Assembly: GCA_963974915.1 (NCBI GenBank) | Contig: CAXBES010000006.1 | Location: 1 to 64,000, forward strand | Length of the DNA: 64,000 nucleotides | From: CAXBES01 sp963974915 | GTDB taxonomy: Bacteria; Bacteroidota; Bacteroidia; Flavobacteriales; Flavobacteriaceae | Direction: 5' to 3' | In this document: piece after piece, positions 1 through 7,345 of the stretch | Position numbering within the stretch: position 1 is the stretch's first letter | Layout of the letters: the number at the start of each line of letters is the position of its first letter | Position numbers and translations under genes: made by a program | The notes under the pieces: model-generated | What the model saw: the letters and a program-made list of their open reading frames with translations, nothing else | Told to the model about the DNA's origin: nothing | Database searches by the model: none

Positions 1-118
1 TATAAACGTTTCCATCTATAAATTATACGCTGTCAATTTCAATATATCAATGAACTTTTAAAATCTTTTTTCGCTTTACAAACTCGTGTTTTTGATTCAC
101 TCATCGTCTTAGCGGGTG
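1..118 (-). other. Probable leader of an rRNA operon lying beyond the left edge
   Basis: Read leftward, this AT-rich stretch follows two tandem stable-RNA-type promoters. At 27-56 it contains GTTCATTGATATATTG followed by AAATTGACAGCG, which resembles the leader found before 16S rRNA in flavobacteria. No rRNA sequence is inside the window, so the assignment is inference from the leader motif and the promoters. Confidence 0.5.
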
Positions 119-148
119 CAAATGTACAACAGTTTTTTAAATCTGCAA
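119..148 (-). promoter_or_regulatory. Promoter, downstream member of a tandem pair, stable-RNA type
   Basis: On the minus strand a -33 TTG (146-148) is followed by a 19-nt spacer and a -7 TACATTTG (119-126). This fits the Bacteroidota consensus TTG-N19-TAnnTTTG. The -7 box runs directly into GCACCCGC, as it does before tRNA-Lys in this window. Confidence 0.75.
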
Positions 149-233
149 TGATTTTTAAAAAATATTTCAAAAAAATTTAGACCGTTGTAATTTATACTTT
201 TCAAGGTTTCTTACTTCCTATCCAAAGCGGGTG

Positions 234-263
234 CAAATATAGAATGGTTTTCCATTCTGACAA
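234..263 (-). promoter_or_regulatory. Promoter, upstream member of a tandem pair, stable-RNA type
   Basis: On the minus strand TTG (261-263), a 19-nt spacer and TATATTTG (234-241) are followed by GCACCCGCT. Spacing and discriminator match the second promoter 115 bp downstream. Tandem promoters of this type are usual for rRNA operons. Confidence 0.75.
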
Positions 264-476
264 ACATAAATTACTATTTTTTTTAAAGTTTTTTCCTTCA
301 TTTTCATAACCATTTGAAGCCGTATAAATTATCAATACAATAAATTTAAAAAGTATTTATACCTTTATATATATACTATTTATTAAAAAGTAGATCATCC
401 AACTCTATTTGCCGGGAATCATTACCCCTCACACCAATAATAATTGCACGCGAACAACTCTCAAAATTGATCCGCG

Positions 477-626
477 TTAGGGATTGAGCGGTGGGGAAAA
501 ACGTAGTGCTGACCTGTTTGAGCTCTCCAGACGCTTCGGTCTGGAAGCGAGTAGCGACGAAGCCCGCCCCTGACCGAGAGAAACGAGCGCTTGCCTTCCG
601 ACAGGCAGGTCTGGGGAACGCCCTAA
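477..626 (-). other. G+C-rich folded intergenic element (possible structured RNA or dispersed repeat)
   Basis: This 150-nt block is far richer in G+C than its surroundings. It is closed by TTAGGG (477-482) against CCCTAA (621-626). Inside are two perfect hairpins: CCAGAC/GTCTGG (527-532/539-544) and TGCCT/AGGCA (592-596/603-607). Its minus-strand layout (TTAGGGCGTTCCCC at one end, CAATCCCTAACGC at the other) resembles a repeated intergenic element I recall from many flavobacterial genomes. Rfam's Flavo-1 family is one candidate identity. The 108-codon open frame across it has no protein features and is probably not a gene. Confidence 0.45.
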
Positions 627-667
627 AGAACCAAAAATCAATCCCAAAATAATCAATCGAATGGATA

Positions 668-698
668 TTGCTTACCAGAGAAACTCGTAGTATCTTTG
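668..698 (+). promoter_or_regulatory. thrS promoter
   Basis: TTG (668-670), a 20-nt spacer and TATCTTTG (691-698) fit the Bacteroidota consensus. The -7 box ends 19 nt before the thrS ATG, so the transcript leader would be very short. Confidence 0.7.
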
Positions 699-717
699 CC
701 ACTTAAATTTTTCAAGT

Positions 718-2661
718 ATGATAGCGATTACCTTACCTGATGGAAGCGTAAAAGAATTTGAAGCCGGAGTTACTCCCATGGATGTAGCGAAAAGCATAAG
801 TGAAGGGTTGGCACGAAATGTTATTTCGGCTAGCTTTAATAAAAATACCGTGGAAACCACCACCCCTTTAAAGAATGATGGAGATCTGGTACTTTACACC
901 TGGAACAACGACGAAGGTAAAAAGGCTTTTTGGCATTCTTCGGCACATATATTAGCACAGGCATTAGAGCAATTATACCCCGGAATTAAATTAACCATTG
1001 GTCCGGCTATAGAAAACGGGTTCTATTATGATGTAGATTTTGGAGATGAAACTATAACAGAAAAAGATTTGAAAGCAGTTGAAGACAGAATGTTGGAGAT
1101 TGCACGCGGAAAGCATACGTTCTCACTGAGAGAAGCTTCAAAAGAAGAGGCGCTTGATTATTACAAAAATCAAGGAAACGAATACAAGGTAGAATTAATC
1201 GAAGCGCTTGATGATGGCACAATTACTTTTTGTGATCACGATGATTTTACCGATCTGTGCCGTGGCGGACACATTCCTAATACAGGAATAGTAAAAGCTA
1301 TAAAATTAATGAGTATTGCCGGGGCATATTGGCGCGGTGACGAAAACAATAAACAACTTACGCGTATTTACGGGGTAAGTTTTCCGAAGCAAAAAGAGTT
1401 AACCGAATATCTTGCGCTTTTAGAAGAGGCAAAAAAACGGGATCATAGAAAACTGGGGAAAGAATTAGAGCTTTTTACATTTTCACAACGCGTAGGGCAA
1501 GGCTTACCATTATGGCTCCCAAAAGGAGCAGCTTTGCGAGAGCGTTTGGAGAATTTTTTAAAGAAAGCGCAGAAAAAAGCCGGCTACGAAATGGTGGTTA
1601 CACCACATATCGGTCAGAAAGAATTATATGTCACATCAGGTCACTATGCGAAATACGGAGCCGACAGTTTTCAGCCTATTCATACGCCTGCCGAAGGGGA
1701 AGAATTTCTTCTGAAGCCTATGAATTGTCCGCATCACTGCGAGATCTTTAGCAGTAAACCCTGGTCATATAAGGATTTACCTAAGCGTTTTGCGGAATTT
1801 GGAACAGTGTATCGATATGAACAAAGTGGAGAATTACACGGATTGACTCGCGTTAGAGGATTCACGCAGGATGATGCTCATATTTTTTGTACACCGGATC
1901 AACTGGATGATGAGTTTAAAAAAGTAATTGATCTTGTTTTGTACGTTTTCGGTTCTTTAGGGTTCGAAAACTTTACAACTCAGGTTTCTTTACGAGATCC
2001 CGACAAGCCTGAAAAATACATTGGAGATCCCGAAGTGTGGGAAAAAGCAGAGCAAGCGATCATAAATGCCGTAACCGACAAAGGGCTAGACTTCGTTATG
2101 GAAACGGGCGAAGCTGCGTTTTACGGTCCGAAGCTGGACTTCATGGTAAAAGATGCATTAGGGAGAAGTTGGCAGTTAGGAACTATCCAGGTTGATTATA
2201 CATTGCCGGAACGTTTTGAATTAGAATACAAGGGAAGTGATAATGAAATGCACAGACCGGTGATGATTCATAGAGCGCCTTTTGGCAGTATGGAACGATT
2301 TGTAGCAATTTTACTGGAACATACAGGAGGTAATTTTCCGCTTTGGCTAATGCCCGATCAGGTTATTATATTATCATTAAGTGAAAAATATGAAAAATAC
2401 GCCGAAAAAGTTTTAAATTTGCTTGAAAATGACGAAATTCGCGCCCTTGTAGATAATCGAAACGAGACGATAGGCAAGAAAATACGGGAAGCAGAAATGA
2501 ACAAAATCCCATATATGTTGATCGTTGGTGAGCAAGAAGAAAATGATGGTACGATTTCTGTAAGGAAACATAGTGAAGGAGACTTAGGCACCATGAGTGT
2601 TGAGGATTTTTCGAAAATGATCAACGAAGAAGTAAAGAAAGAAATAAAAGAGTTTAATTAA
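718..2661 (+). CDS. thrS: Threonyl-tRNA synthetase
   Basis: Class II aminoacyl-tRNA synthetase that charges tRNA-Thr in the cytoplasm. At 647 residues it has the usual bacterial length and full domain order. A TGS domain occupies about residues 1-60. The editing domain carries HSSAH (73-77) and CRGGH (181-185). The catalytic core has MNCPHHC (335-341) and H388, matching the family's zinc ligands, and motif 2 is YRYEQSGELHGLTRVRG. The C-terminal part is the anticodon-binding domain. The ATG at 718 is the first start after a good promoter. infC follows in the same reading frame, 12 nt after the stop, so thrS-infC-rpmI-rplT is probably one transcript. Confidence 0.98.
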   Translation: MIAITLPDGSVKEFEAGVTPMDVAKSISEGLARNVISASFNKNTVETTTPLKNDGDLVLYTWNNDEGKKAFWHSSAHILAQALEQLYPGIKLTIGPAIENGFYYDVDFGDETITEKDLKAVEDRMLEIARGKHTFSLREASKEEALDYYKNQGNEYKVELIEALDDGTITFCDHDDFTDLCRGGHIPNTGIVKAIKLMSIAGAYWRGDENNKQLTRIYGVSFPKQKELTEYLALLEEAKKRDHRKLGKELELFTFSQRVGQGLPLWLPKGAALRERLENFLKKAQKKAGYEMVVTPHIGQKELYVTSGHYAKYGADSFQPIHTPAEGEEFLLKPMNCPHHCEIFSSKPWSYKDLPKRFAEFGTVYRYEQSGELHGLTRVRGFTQDDAHIFCTPDQLDDEFKKVIDLVLYVFGSLGFENFTTQVSLRDPDKPEKYIGDPEVWEKAEQAIINAVTDKGLDFVMETGEAAFYGPKLDFMVKDALGRSWQLGTIQVDYTLPERFELEYKGSDNEMHRPVMIHRAPFGSMERFVAILLEHTGGNFPLWLMPDQVIILSLSEKYEKYAEKVLNLLENDEIRALVDNRNETIGKKIREAEMNKIPYMLIVGEQEENDGTISVRKHSEGDLGTMSVEDFSKMINEEVKKEIKEFN

Positions 2662-2673
2662 AATTTATTAGCC

Positions 2674-3228
2674 ATAGCAATACGTAGAAAAAGAAGTAGA
2701 GGTCCGGCTCGGATTATTAAAGAAGATCAACACCGAATCAATAGAAAGATTCGTGCAGAAGAGGTACGCCTTGTAGGCGATAATGTTGAAATAGGAGTAT
2801 ATCCTTTAAAGAAGGCATTAGAAATCGCTGAAGAGCTAGAACTTGACCTTGTCGAAATTTCACCAAATGCAAATCCTCCGGTTTGTAAAGTAATAGACTA
2901 TAAAAAGTTTGTTTACGAACAGAAGAAGCGGGAGAAGGCTATGAAAGCGAAAGCGACTAAAGTGACCATAAAGGAAATTAGGTTTGGACCTAATACCGAT
3001 GATCACGATTATGAGTTTAAAAAGAAACATGCCGAAAAGTTTTTGAAAGATGGTGCAAAACTAAAAGCGTATGTGTTCTTTAAAGGCCGTTCTATCATTT
3101 ATAAGGATCAAGGTGAAATCTTATTGCTAAAATTAGCACAAGAACTTGAAGAATTTGGTAAGGTAGAACAAATGCCAAAATTGGAAGGAAAGCGAATGAT
3201 AATGTTCATCGCTCCAAAAAAGAAGTAA
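2674..3228 (+). CDS. infC: Translation initiation factor IF-3 (non-canonical start codon)
   Basis: IF-3 binds the 30S subunit and rejects non-standard start codons. The reading frame is open from the thrS stop and codes for AIRRKRSRG, then DQHRINRKIRAEEVRLVGDN, then the IF-3 C-terminal domain ending EGKRMIMFIAPKKK. No in-frame ATG, GTG or TTG occurs before the internal ATG at 2941, which would delete the whole N-terminal domain. The start must therefore be unusual. I choose ATA at 2674, which gives the AIRRR-type N-terminus and 184 residues. ATT at 2713 is the main alternative. In E. coli infC starts with AUU and IF-3 represses its own synthesis through it, so the same autocontrol is likely here. 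Gene identity is certain; the exact start is not. Confidence 0.9.
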   Translation: MAIRRKRSRGPARIIKEDQHRINRKIRAEEVRLVGDNVEIGVYPLKKALEIAEELELDLVEISPNANPPVCKVIDYKKFVYEQKKREKAMKAKATKVTIKEIRFGPNTDDHDYEFKKKHAEKFLKDGAKLKAYVFFKGRSIIYKDQGEILLLKLAQELEEFGKVEQMPKLEGKRMIMFIAPKKK

Positions 3229-3362
3229 TAAATAATCTCCTAATTGGAGTCATTATAAAAAGAAATCCAACTACGATAGCCTACTTCACCATAGTAGCTA
3301 GGTTATGTAGACCGAAAGGCTGTAGTGGATATAGTGCGAAACAATAAATAAAAGTAGGAAAC
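3229..3362 (+). promoter_or_regulatory. Folded leader before rpmI (candidate ribosomal-protein autoregulatory site)
   Basis: The 134-nt infC-rpmI gap is rich in complementary segments: TCTCC/GGAG near its start, then CTAC-AGCC against GGCTGTAGTGG enclosing smaller CTAC/GTAG pairings. In enterobacteria L20 represses rpmI-rplT by binding such a region. A Bacteroidota counterpart is inferred here from position and folding potential only. Confidence 0.45.
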
Positions 3363-3560
3363 ATGCCGAAACAAAAAACAAAATCCAGTGCCAAGAAGCG
3401 TTTTAAGCTAACGGGAACCGGTAAGATCAAAAGAAAGCATGCGTTTAAAAGTCACATCTTAACAAAGAAGTCTAAAAAACGTAAGCTTGCATTGACTCAT
3501 GATACTTTAGTACATGCAGCCGATGAGAGTAATGTTAAACAAATGCTTCGAATGAAGTAA
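3363..3560 (+). CDS. rpmI: 50S ribosomal protein L35
   Basis: A small, very basic protein of the large ribosomal subunit. It has 65 residues, the normal length, and begins MPKQKTKSSAKKRFKLTGTG, the L35 signature, followed by HAFKSHILTKKSKKRK. The gene lies between infC and rplT, the near-universal bacterial arrangement, and is separated from each by more than 100 nt of potentially folded RNA. That spacing suggests its translation is controlled separately from infC. The ATG at 3363 gives the expected N-terminus, so the start is not in doubt. Nothing about the protein itself is unusual. Confidence 0.98.
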   Translation: MPKQKTKSSAKKRFKLTGTGKIKRKHAFKSHILTKKSKKRKLALTHDTLVHAADESNVKQMLRMK

Positions 3561-3678
3561 ACGTTTAACCGGTTAAACAAATTTTTTAAACCCTGGAGTA
3601 TGGCCGCCCCTTTCGCGTAAAGCTACGGAGCAAAAAGTGTAAGTAAAAATACCGCCTGCTACAAAAAACAAGTAAATT
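3561..3678 (+). promoter_or_regulatory. Leader before rplT with a perfect 16-bp palindrome
   Basis: The 118-nt gap opens three bases after the rpmI stop with GTTTAACCGGTTAAAC (3563-3578), a perfect palindrome. It continues with a G+C-rich patch at about 3592-3632. Rfam's Bacteroidales-1 motif is, as I recall, found upstream of L20 genes in Bacteroidales; this could be a flavobacterial relative. Function is inferred. Confidence 0.4.
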
Positions 3679-4023
3679 ATGCCAAGATCAGTAAATTCAG
3701 TTGCAAAGAGAGCCAGAAGAAAAAAGGTTCTTAAGCAAGCCAAAGGATACTTTGGAAGACGTAAAAATGTTTGGACTGTTGCTAAGAACGCCGTTGATAA
3801 AGCGATGTCTTATGCATACAGAGACAGACGAAACAAGAAAAGAACTTTTAGAGCTTTGTGGATCACGCGTATCAACGCAGGTGCACGTCAGCATGGAATG
3901 TCGTATTCTCAATTTATGGGAGGATGTAAAAAAGCAGGAATCGAATTAAACCGTAAGGTTTTAGCAGATCTAGCGATGAATCATCCTGATGCTTTTGAAG
4001 CAATCGTAAAAAAAGTAAAATAA
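3679..4023 (+). CDS. rplT: 50S ribosomal protein L20
   Basis: L20 binds 23S rRNA early in large-subunit assembly. In several bacteria it also represses its own operon. The 114-residue product begins MPRSVNSVAKRARRKKVLKQ and contains GYFGRRKNVWTVAKNAV, both diagnostic. The length is typical. It is the last gene of the thrS-infC-rpmI-rplT group and is followed 24 nt later by a strong terminator hairpin. The 118-nt structured spacer in front is long for a ribosomal protein operon, which supports translational control acting on rplT. Confidence 0.98.
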   Translation: MPRSVNSVAKRARRKKVLKQAKGYFGRRKNVWTVAKNAVDKAMSYAYRDRRNKKRTFRALWITRINAGARQHGMSYSQFMGGCKKAGIELNRKVLADLAMNHPDAFEAIVKKVK

Positions 4024-4047
4024 GACTCAAACAATATTATTTCGCAC

Positions 4048-4078
4048 AAAAAGCCCGCTCAAATTGAGCGGGCTTTTT
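4048..4078 (+). terminator. Rho-independent terminator after rplT (can work both ways)
   Basis: AAAAAGCCCGCTCAA pairs perfectly with the mirrored half around a very small loop. The stem ends in T5 on the plus strand and also in T5 when read on the minus strand, so it could also stop transcripts from the minus-strand gene at 4229-5488. Confidence 0.9.
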
Positions 4079-4228
4079 AATTTATTTTCTTCTGTAAACG
4101 AAATGATATTTTTATGGACGTTCCAAGACCTTGATTCGTGCTCGGTCATGATCGCACTACCTGCATGCCGCTGCTATCTCTCACGCAAAGTACAAACAAA
4201 ATGATCGAGACCCAACATTCATCATCAA

Positions 4229-5488
4229 TCAAGTTTTTTGTTTTTTCTTCTTAGCCGCCGGAAACAGCACATTGTTTAAGATCAATCTGTATCCAGGAGA
4301 ATTGGGATGTAGCGCCAATTCGGTCTTCGCATCCCCTACTCTATGTTGATAGTCTTCGGGGTCATGCCCACCATAAAAAGTAAAGAACCCCTTGCCTTTT
4401 ACCCCATGAATATAACGTGCTTCCCCATTCGATTTATTTTCTCCCATCCTCAATACGTTTGCTTTAATTTGATTGGGAGCATACGAAGTTGTTTGTCCCA
4501 TAAATCCTTTTACCAATGCGGTATGATTTTGAACCAGCATACAAGGAATTGGATCCCATTTGGCCGAATAATCCATTAAAGTAAAATAGTCAACTTCTTT
4601 CGAAATTCGACGTTTGGTAGTCATATCGATACTCGAAAACTCGTAAACCATCGGACTTCTTTCAAGGATAAAATCTTTAAAAGCAAATGTTTTACTATAA
4701 TCTATTTTACTCTGGTAAGAGGCTTCACTGGGATCCCCGTCGAACATAGGCTCGCAAATATCCACTCCTTCGGCAGCTAACGCTATATCAAAACTATCGG
4801 TCGCACTGCACATGGCAAACATAAATCCGCCACCCACTACATAATCTCTAATTTTTAAGGCCACATCTCTCTTCGCTTCCGAAACTTTGGAATATCCTAA
4901 CTTCGCAGCTAAGGCCTCGGCATTCTTTTTTTCCTCTATATACCAGGGCGCTGCCCGGTATGCCCGGTAAAATTTTCCGTATTGTCCGGTAAAGTCTTCA
5001 TGGTGAAGATGCAACCAATCGTAAAGAATTAACTGATCTGAAAGCACTTCTTCATCGTAAACTACGGTATAAGGAATTTCGGCATAGGTAAGCACCATGG
5101 TCACAGCATCATCCCAGGGAAGACTTCCTTTGGGTGAATACACGGCGATCTTGGGTGCTTTTTCTAGAACCACAGCTTCCATGTTTTGCGACGGACTGCT
5201 AATTTCTGTTAAGATTTGTTCTGTTTTTGCTTCAGAAAGCACTTCGAAGGAGATCCCTCTTATCTGACATTCCTTCTGAATTTCATCTGAATCGGGTAAT
5301 AAAAAAGAGCCTCCTCTATAATTCAGCAACCACTTTACCTTTACGTTCTTTTCAAGCGTCCAATAGGTAAGTCCGTAGGCTTTTAAATGTTCCTTCTGAC
5401 TTTCGGCATCCATAGGAATAAGAATATAGGAAGCTGAGGCGTTTAAAGAAAACAGCAATAAAAAGATCAATGAATATAATTTCGTCAT
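4229..5488 (-). CDS. Secreted Bacteroidota protein of unknown function (often labelled asparagine synthetase B)
   Basis: The 419-residue product starts with a clear signal peptide (MTKLYSLIFLLLFSLNASAS). After it I see no motif of class II glutamine amidotransferases: there is no N-terminal catalytic Cys and no synthetase ATP-binding loop. A segment around residues 110-260 (KIAVYSPKGSLPWDDAVTMV, later YVVGGGFMFAMCSATDSFDI) has the feel of a class I amidotransferase-like alpha/beta fold, with a Cys in the MCSATD turn. Similar proteins in this phylum are, as I recall, labelled asparagine synthetase B, but nothing here supports that reaction. A -7-like TATATTTG lies just upstream. Function unknown; export is well supported. 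Confidence 0.85.
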   Translation of the reverse strand: MTKLYSLIFLLLFSLNASASYILIPMDAESQKEHLKAYGLTYWTLEKNVKVKWLLNYRGGSFLLPDSDEIQKECQIRGISFEVLSEAKTEQILTEISSPSQNMEAVVLEKAPKIAVYSPKGSLPWDDAVTMVLTYAEIPYTVVYDEEVLSDQLILYDWLHLHHEDFTGQYGKFYRAYRAAPWYIEEKKNAEALAAKLGYSKVSEAKRDVALKIRDYVVGGGFMFAMCSATDSFDIALAAEGVDICEPMFDGDPSEASYQSKIDYSKTFAFKDFILERSPMVYEFSSIDMTTKRRISKEVDYFTLMDYSAKWDPIPCMLVQNHTALVKGFMGQTTSYAPNQIKANVLRMGENKSNGEARYIHGVKGKGFFTFYGGHDPEDYQHRVGDAKTELALHPNSPGYRLILNNVLFPAAKKKKQKT

Positions 5489-5492
5489 AATT

Positions 5493-5500
5493 CAAATATA
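5493..5500 (-). promoter_or_regulatory. -7 promoter element of the secreted-protein gene
   Basis: TATATTTG on the minus strand ends 4 nt before the start codon. No TTG is seen at the usual distance. If used, the transcript would be nearly leaderless. Confidence 0.4.
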
Positions 5501-5625
5501 TACAATCTGTTGAAGAGATTCCTCTTCACAGAAATTTATAACGTCAAATTTTAAGCCAAATTATAGAAAAAGGCATAGTAGTTAACAGAAGTAACCATAA
5601 TACTGCCTAGAATTGGGAGGCGAAT

Positions 5626-7179
5626 TTAAAATGGCACCTCATTATCATCATCCGGGGAAAGATCGTCGTTCATAGAACTTCCGAAGGCTTCTCCTGGTGA
5701 GGGCAGATTTTCGGTTTTAAACGTATCGTCGTTTGCAGCGGCATTCATACGCGAATGGAACTCTGCCGGATAATCGAAGGTTTCCAGATTTTCGAACTTT
5801 CCTAAATGTCCAACGAACTTGAGTCTAATTTCATCTAAACCACCATTACGGTGTTTAGCGACTATAAATTCGGCTTGACCTGTGGTGGGAGTACGCTCTT
5901 CATCATCCCATTCATCGATCTTGTAATATTCGGGACGATATATAAAAGATACAATATCGGCATCCTGTTCGATCGCACCGGATTCCCTAAGATCGGAAAG
6001 TAAAGGACGTTTACTTCCACCACGCGTTTCAACGGCACGTGATAGCTGTGATAGTGCGATAACCGGAATATTCAATTCTTTCGCTAAGGCTTTTAAGTTT
6101 CTGGATATCGTTGAAATTTCCTGTTCTCTGTTTCCGCCTTTTTGACTGCCACCGGCGGTCATTAATTGCAGGTAATCGATCATGATTAACTTAATGCCGT
6201 GTTGGGATGCCAAACGTCTGGCTTTTGCCCGAAGATCAAAAATAGAAAGAGAGGGAGTATCATCAATAAATAAGGGTGCTTTTTCAAGACCTTTTACTTT
6301 TACATTTAATTGTTCCCACTCGTGTTTTTCAAGGTTTCCCGTACGCAGTTTTTCTGAACTTAATCCGGTTTCAGAAGAAATTAAACGAGTGATTAACTGA
6401 ACCGAAGCCATTTCCAAAGAGAAAAAAGCCACCGGCATGTCATGTTCAACAGCAATATTTCGTGCCATGGATAATGTAAGTGCTGTTTTACCCATACCCG
6501 GACGTGCTGCAATAATGATCAAATCACTTGGTTGCCATCCCGAGGTTAACTTATCTAATTTGGTAAATCCGGAAGGAATTCCGGAAAGTCCTTCTTTATT
6601 AGCGATTTCTTCAATTCGTTTCTTTGCCTGAATAACCAGATGCTGTGCTGTTTCTGAAGAACGCTTTATATTTCCTTGAGTGATATCGTATAATTTCGAT
6701 TCGGCGGTGTCTAGCAAATCGAAAACGTCTGTGGTTTCATCGTACGAATCTTCTATGATCTCGTTCGAAATTTTTATTAAGCTTCGCTGTATATATTTCT
6801 GAAGAATTATACGCGCATGGAATTCAATATGTGCCGAAGACGAAACTTTTTGTGTAAGTTGAATAAGGTAAAACTCCCCTCCTACCTGATCTAATTTCTG
6901 ACTCTTCTTTAACTGCGATGAAACGGTTAATAAGTCGACCGGCTCACTGTTTTCGAAGAGCACGTGGATCGCCTCAAAGATATGCTGATGCGCTTCTTTA
7001 TAGAAAACTTCGGCATTTAGAATATCGATAACCTCATCCACTCCCTTTTTATCGATCATCATCGCTCCTAACACAACTTCTTCTAAATCAGTTGCTTGTG
7101 GCGGTAATTTTCCCTTTTCCAGTGAGATTACTTGAGAAGAACGTGTTGAATATGAGGTTTGAGGTTTCAGTTTTTCCAT
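5626..7179 (-). CDS. dnaB: Replicative DNA helicase DnaB
   Basis: Hexameric 5'-3' helicase that opens the replication fork. The 517 residues hold the DnaB N-terminal domain (about 24-130, PPQATDLEEVVLGAMMID), a linker, and the RecA-like C-terminal domain. Walker A is ARPGMGKT at 225-232, Walker B is LIMIDYLQLM, and LSQLSRAVE and SDLRESGAIEQDAD follow. The tail beyond about 470 is acidic and poorly conserved. There is no intein. The gene stands alone, 166 nt upstream of the accA stop codon with the accA terminator in that gap, so it has its own promoter, which I could not define well. One TTCCGAAG octamer lies near its 3' end. Confidence 0.97.
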   Translation of the reverse strand: MEKLKPQTSYSTRSSQVISLEKGKLPPQATDLEEVVLGAMMIDKKGVDEVIDILNAEVFYKEAHQHIFEAIHVLFENSEPVDLLTVSSQLKKSQKLDQVGGEFYLIQLTQKVSSSAHIEFHARIILQKYIQRSLIKISNEIIEDSYDETTDVFDLLDTAESKLYDITQGNIKRSSETAQHLVIQAKKRIEEIANKEGLSGIPSGFTKLDKLTSGWQPSDLIIIAARPGMGKTALTLSMARNIAVEHDMPVAFFSLEMASVQLITRLISSETGLSSEKLRTGNLEKHEWEQLNVKVKGLEKAPLFIDDTPSLSIFDLRAKARRLASQHGIKLIMIDYLQLMTAGGSQKGGNREQEISTISRNLKALAKELNIPVIALSQLSRAVETRGGSKRPLLSDLRESGAIEQDADIVSFIYRPEYYKIDEWDDEERTPTTGQAEFIVAKHRNGGLDEIRLKFVGHLGKFENLETFDYPAEFHSRMNAAANDDTFKTENLPSPGEAFGSSMNDDLSPDDDNEVPF

Positions 7180-7291
7180 TAAGCGAATGTAAAGAAAATG
7201 TTATGAGCGGAAATCGAATTTTGAATTTCGATGTTCACTAGTCATCAACAATTGGACTGTTGAAAACTTAATATTTTTGTTAATAAAGTAC

Positions 7292-7323
7292 AAAAAAATC
7301 TGAAGTCAAAGCTTCAGATTTTT
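7292..7323 (-). terminator. Terminator after accA
   Basis: AAAAATCTGAAG and CTTCAGATTTTT form a 12-bp stem with a 6-nt loop 22 nt beyond the accA stop. On the minus strand the stem ends in a run of seven T. Confidence 0.85.
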
Positions 7324-7345
7324 GAAAGTGTTGGTATTGTTGAAG

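Noticed and set aside
376..702. Minus-strand frame of 108 codons
   Set aside because: It lies across the folded G+C-rich element, has no protein-like pattern, and is explained by the absence of stop codons in that G+C-rich block.
2941..3228. infC starting at the internal ATG
   Set aside because: The conserved IF-3 N-terminal domain is encoded in frame upstream, so this start would truncate the protein.
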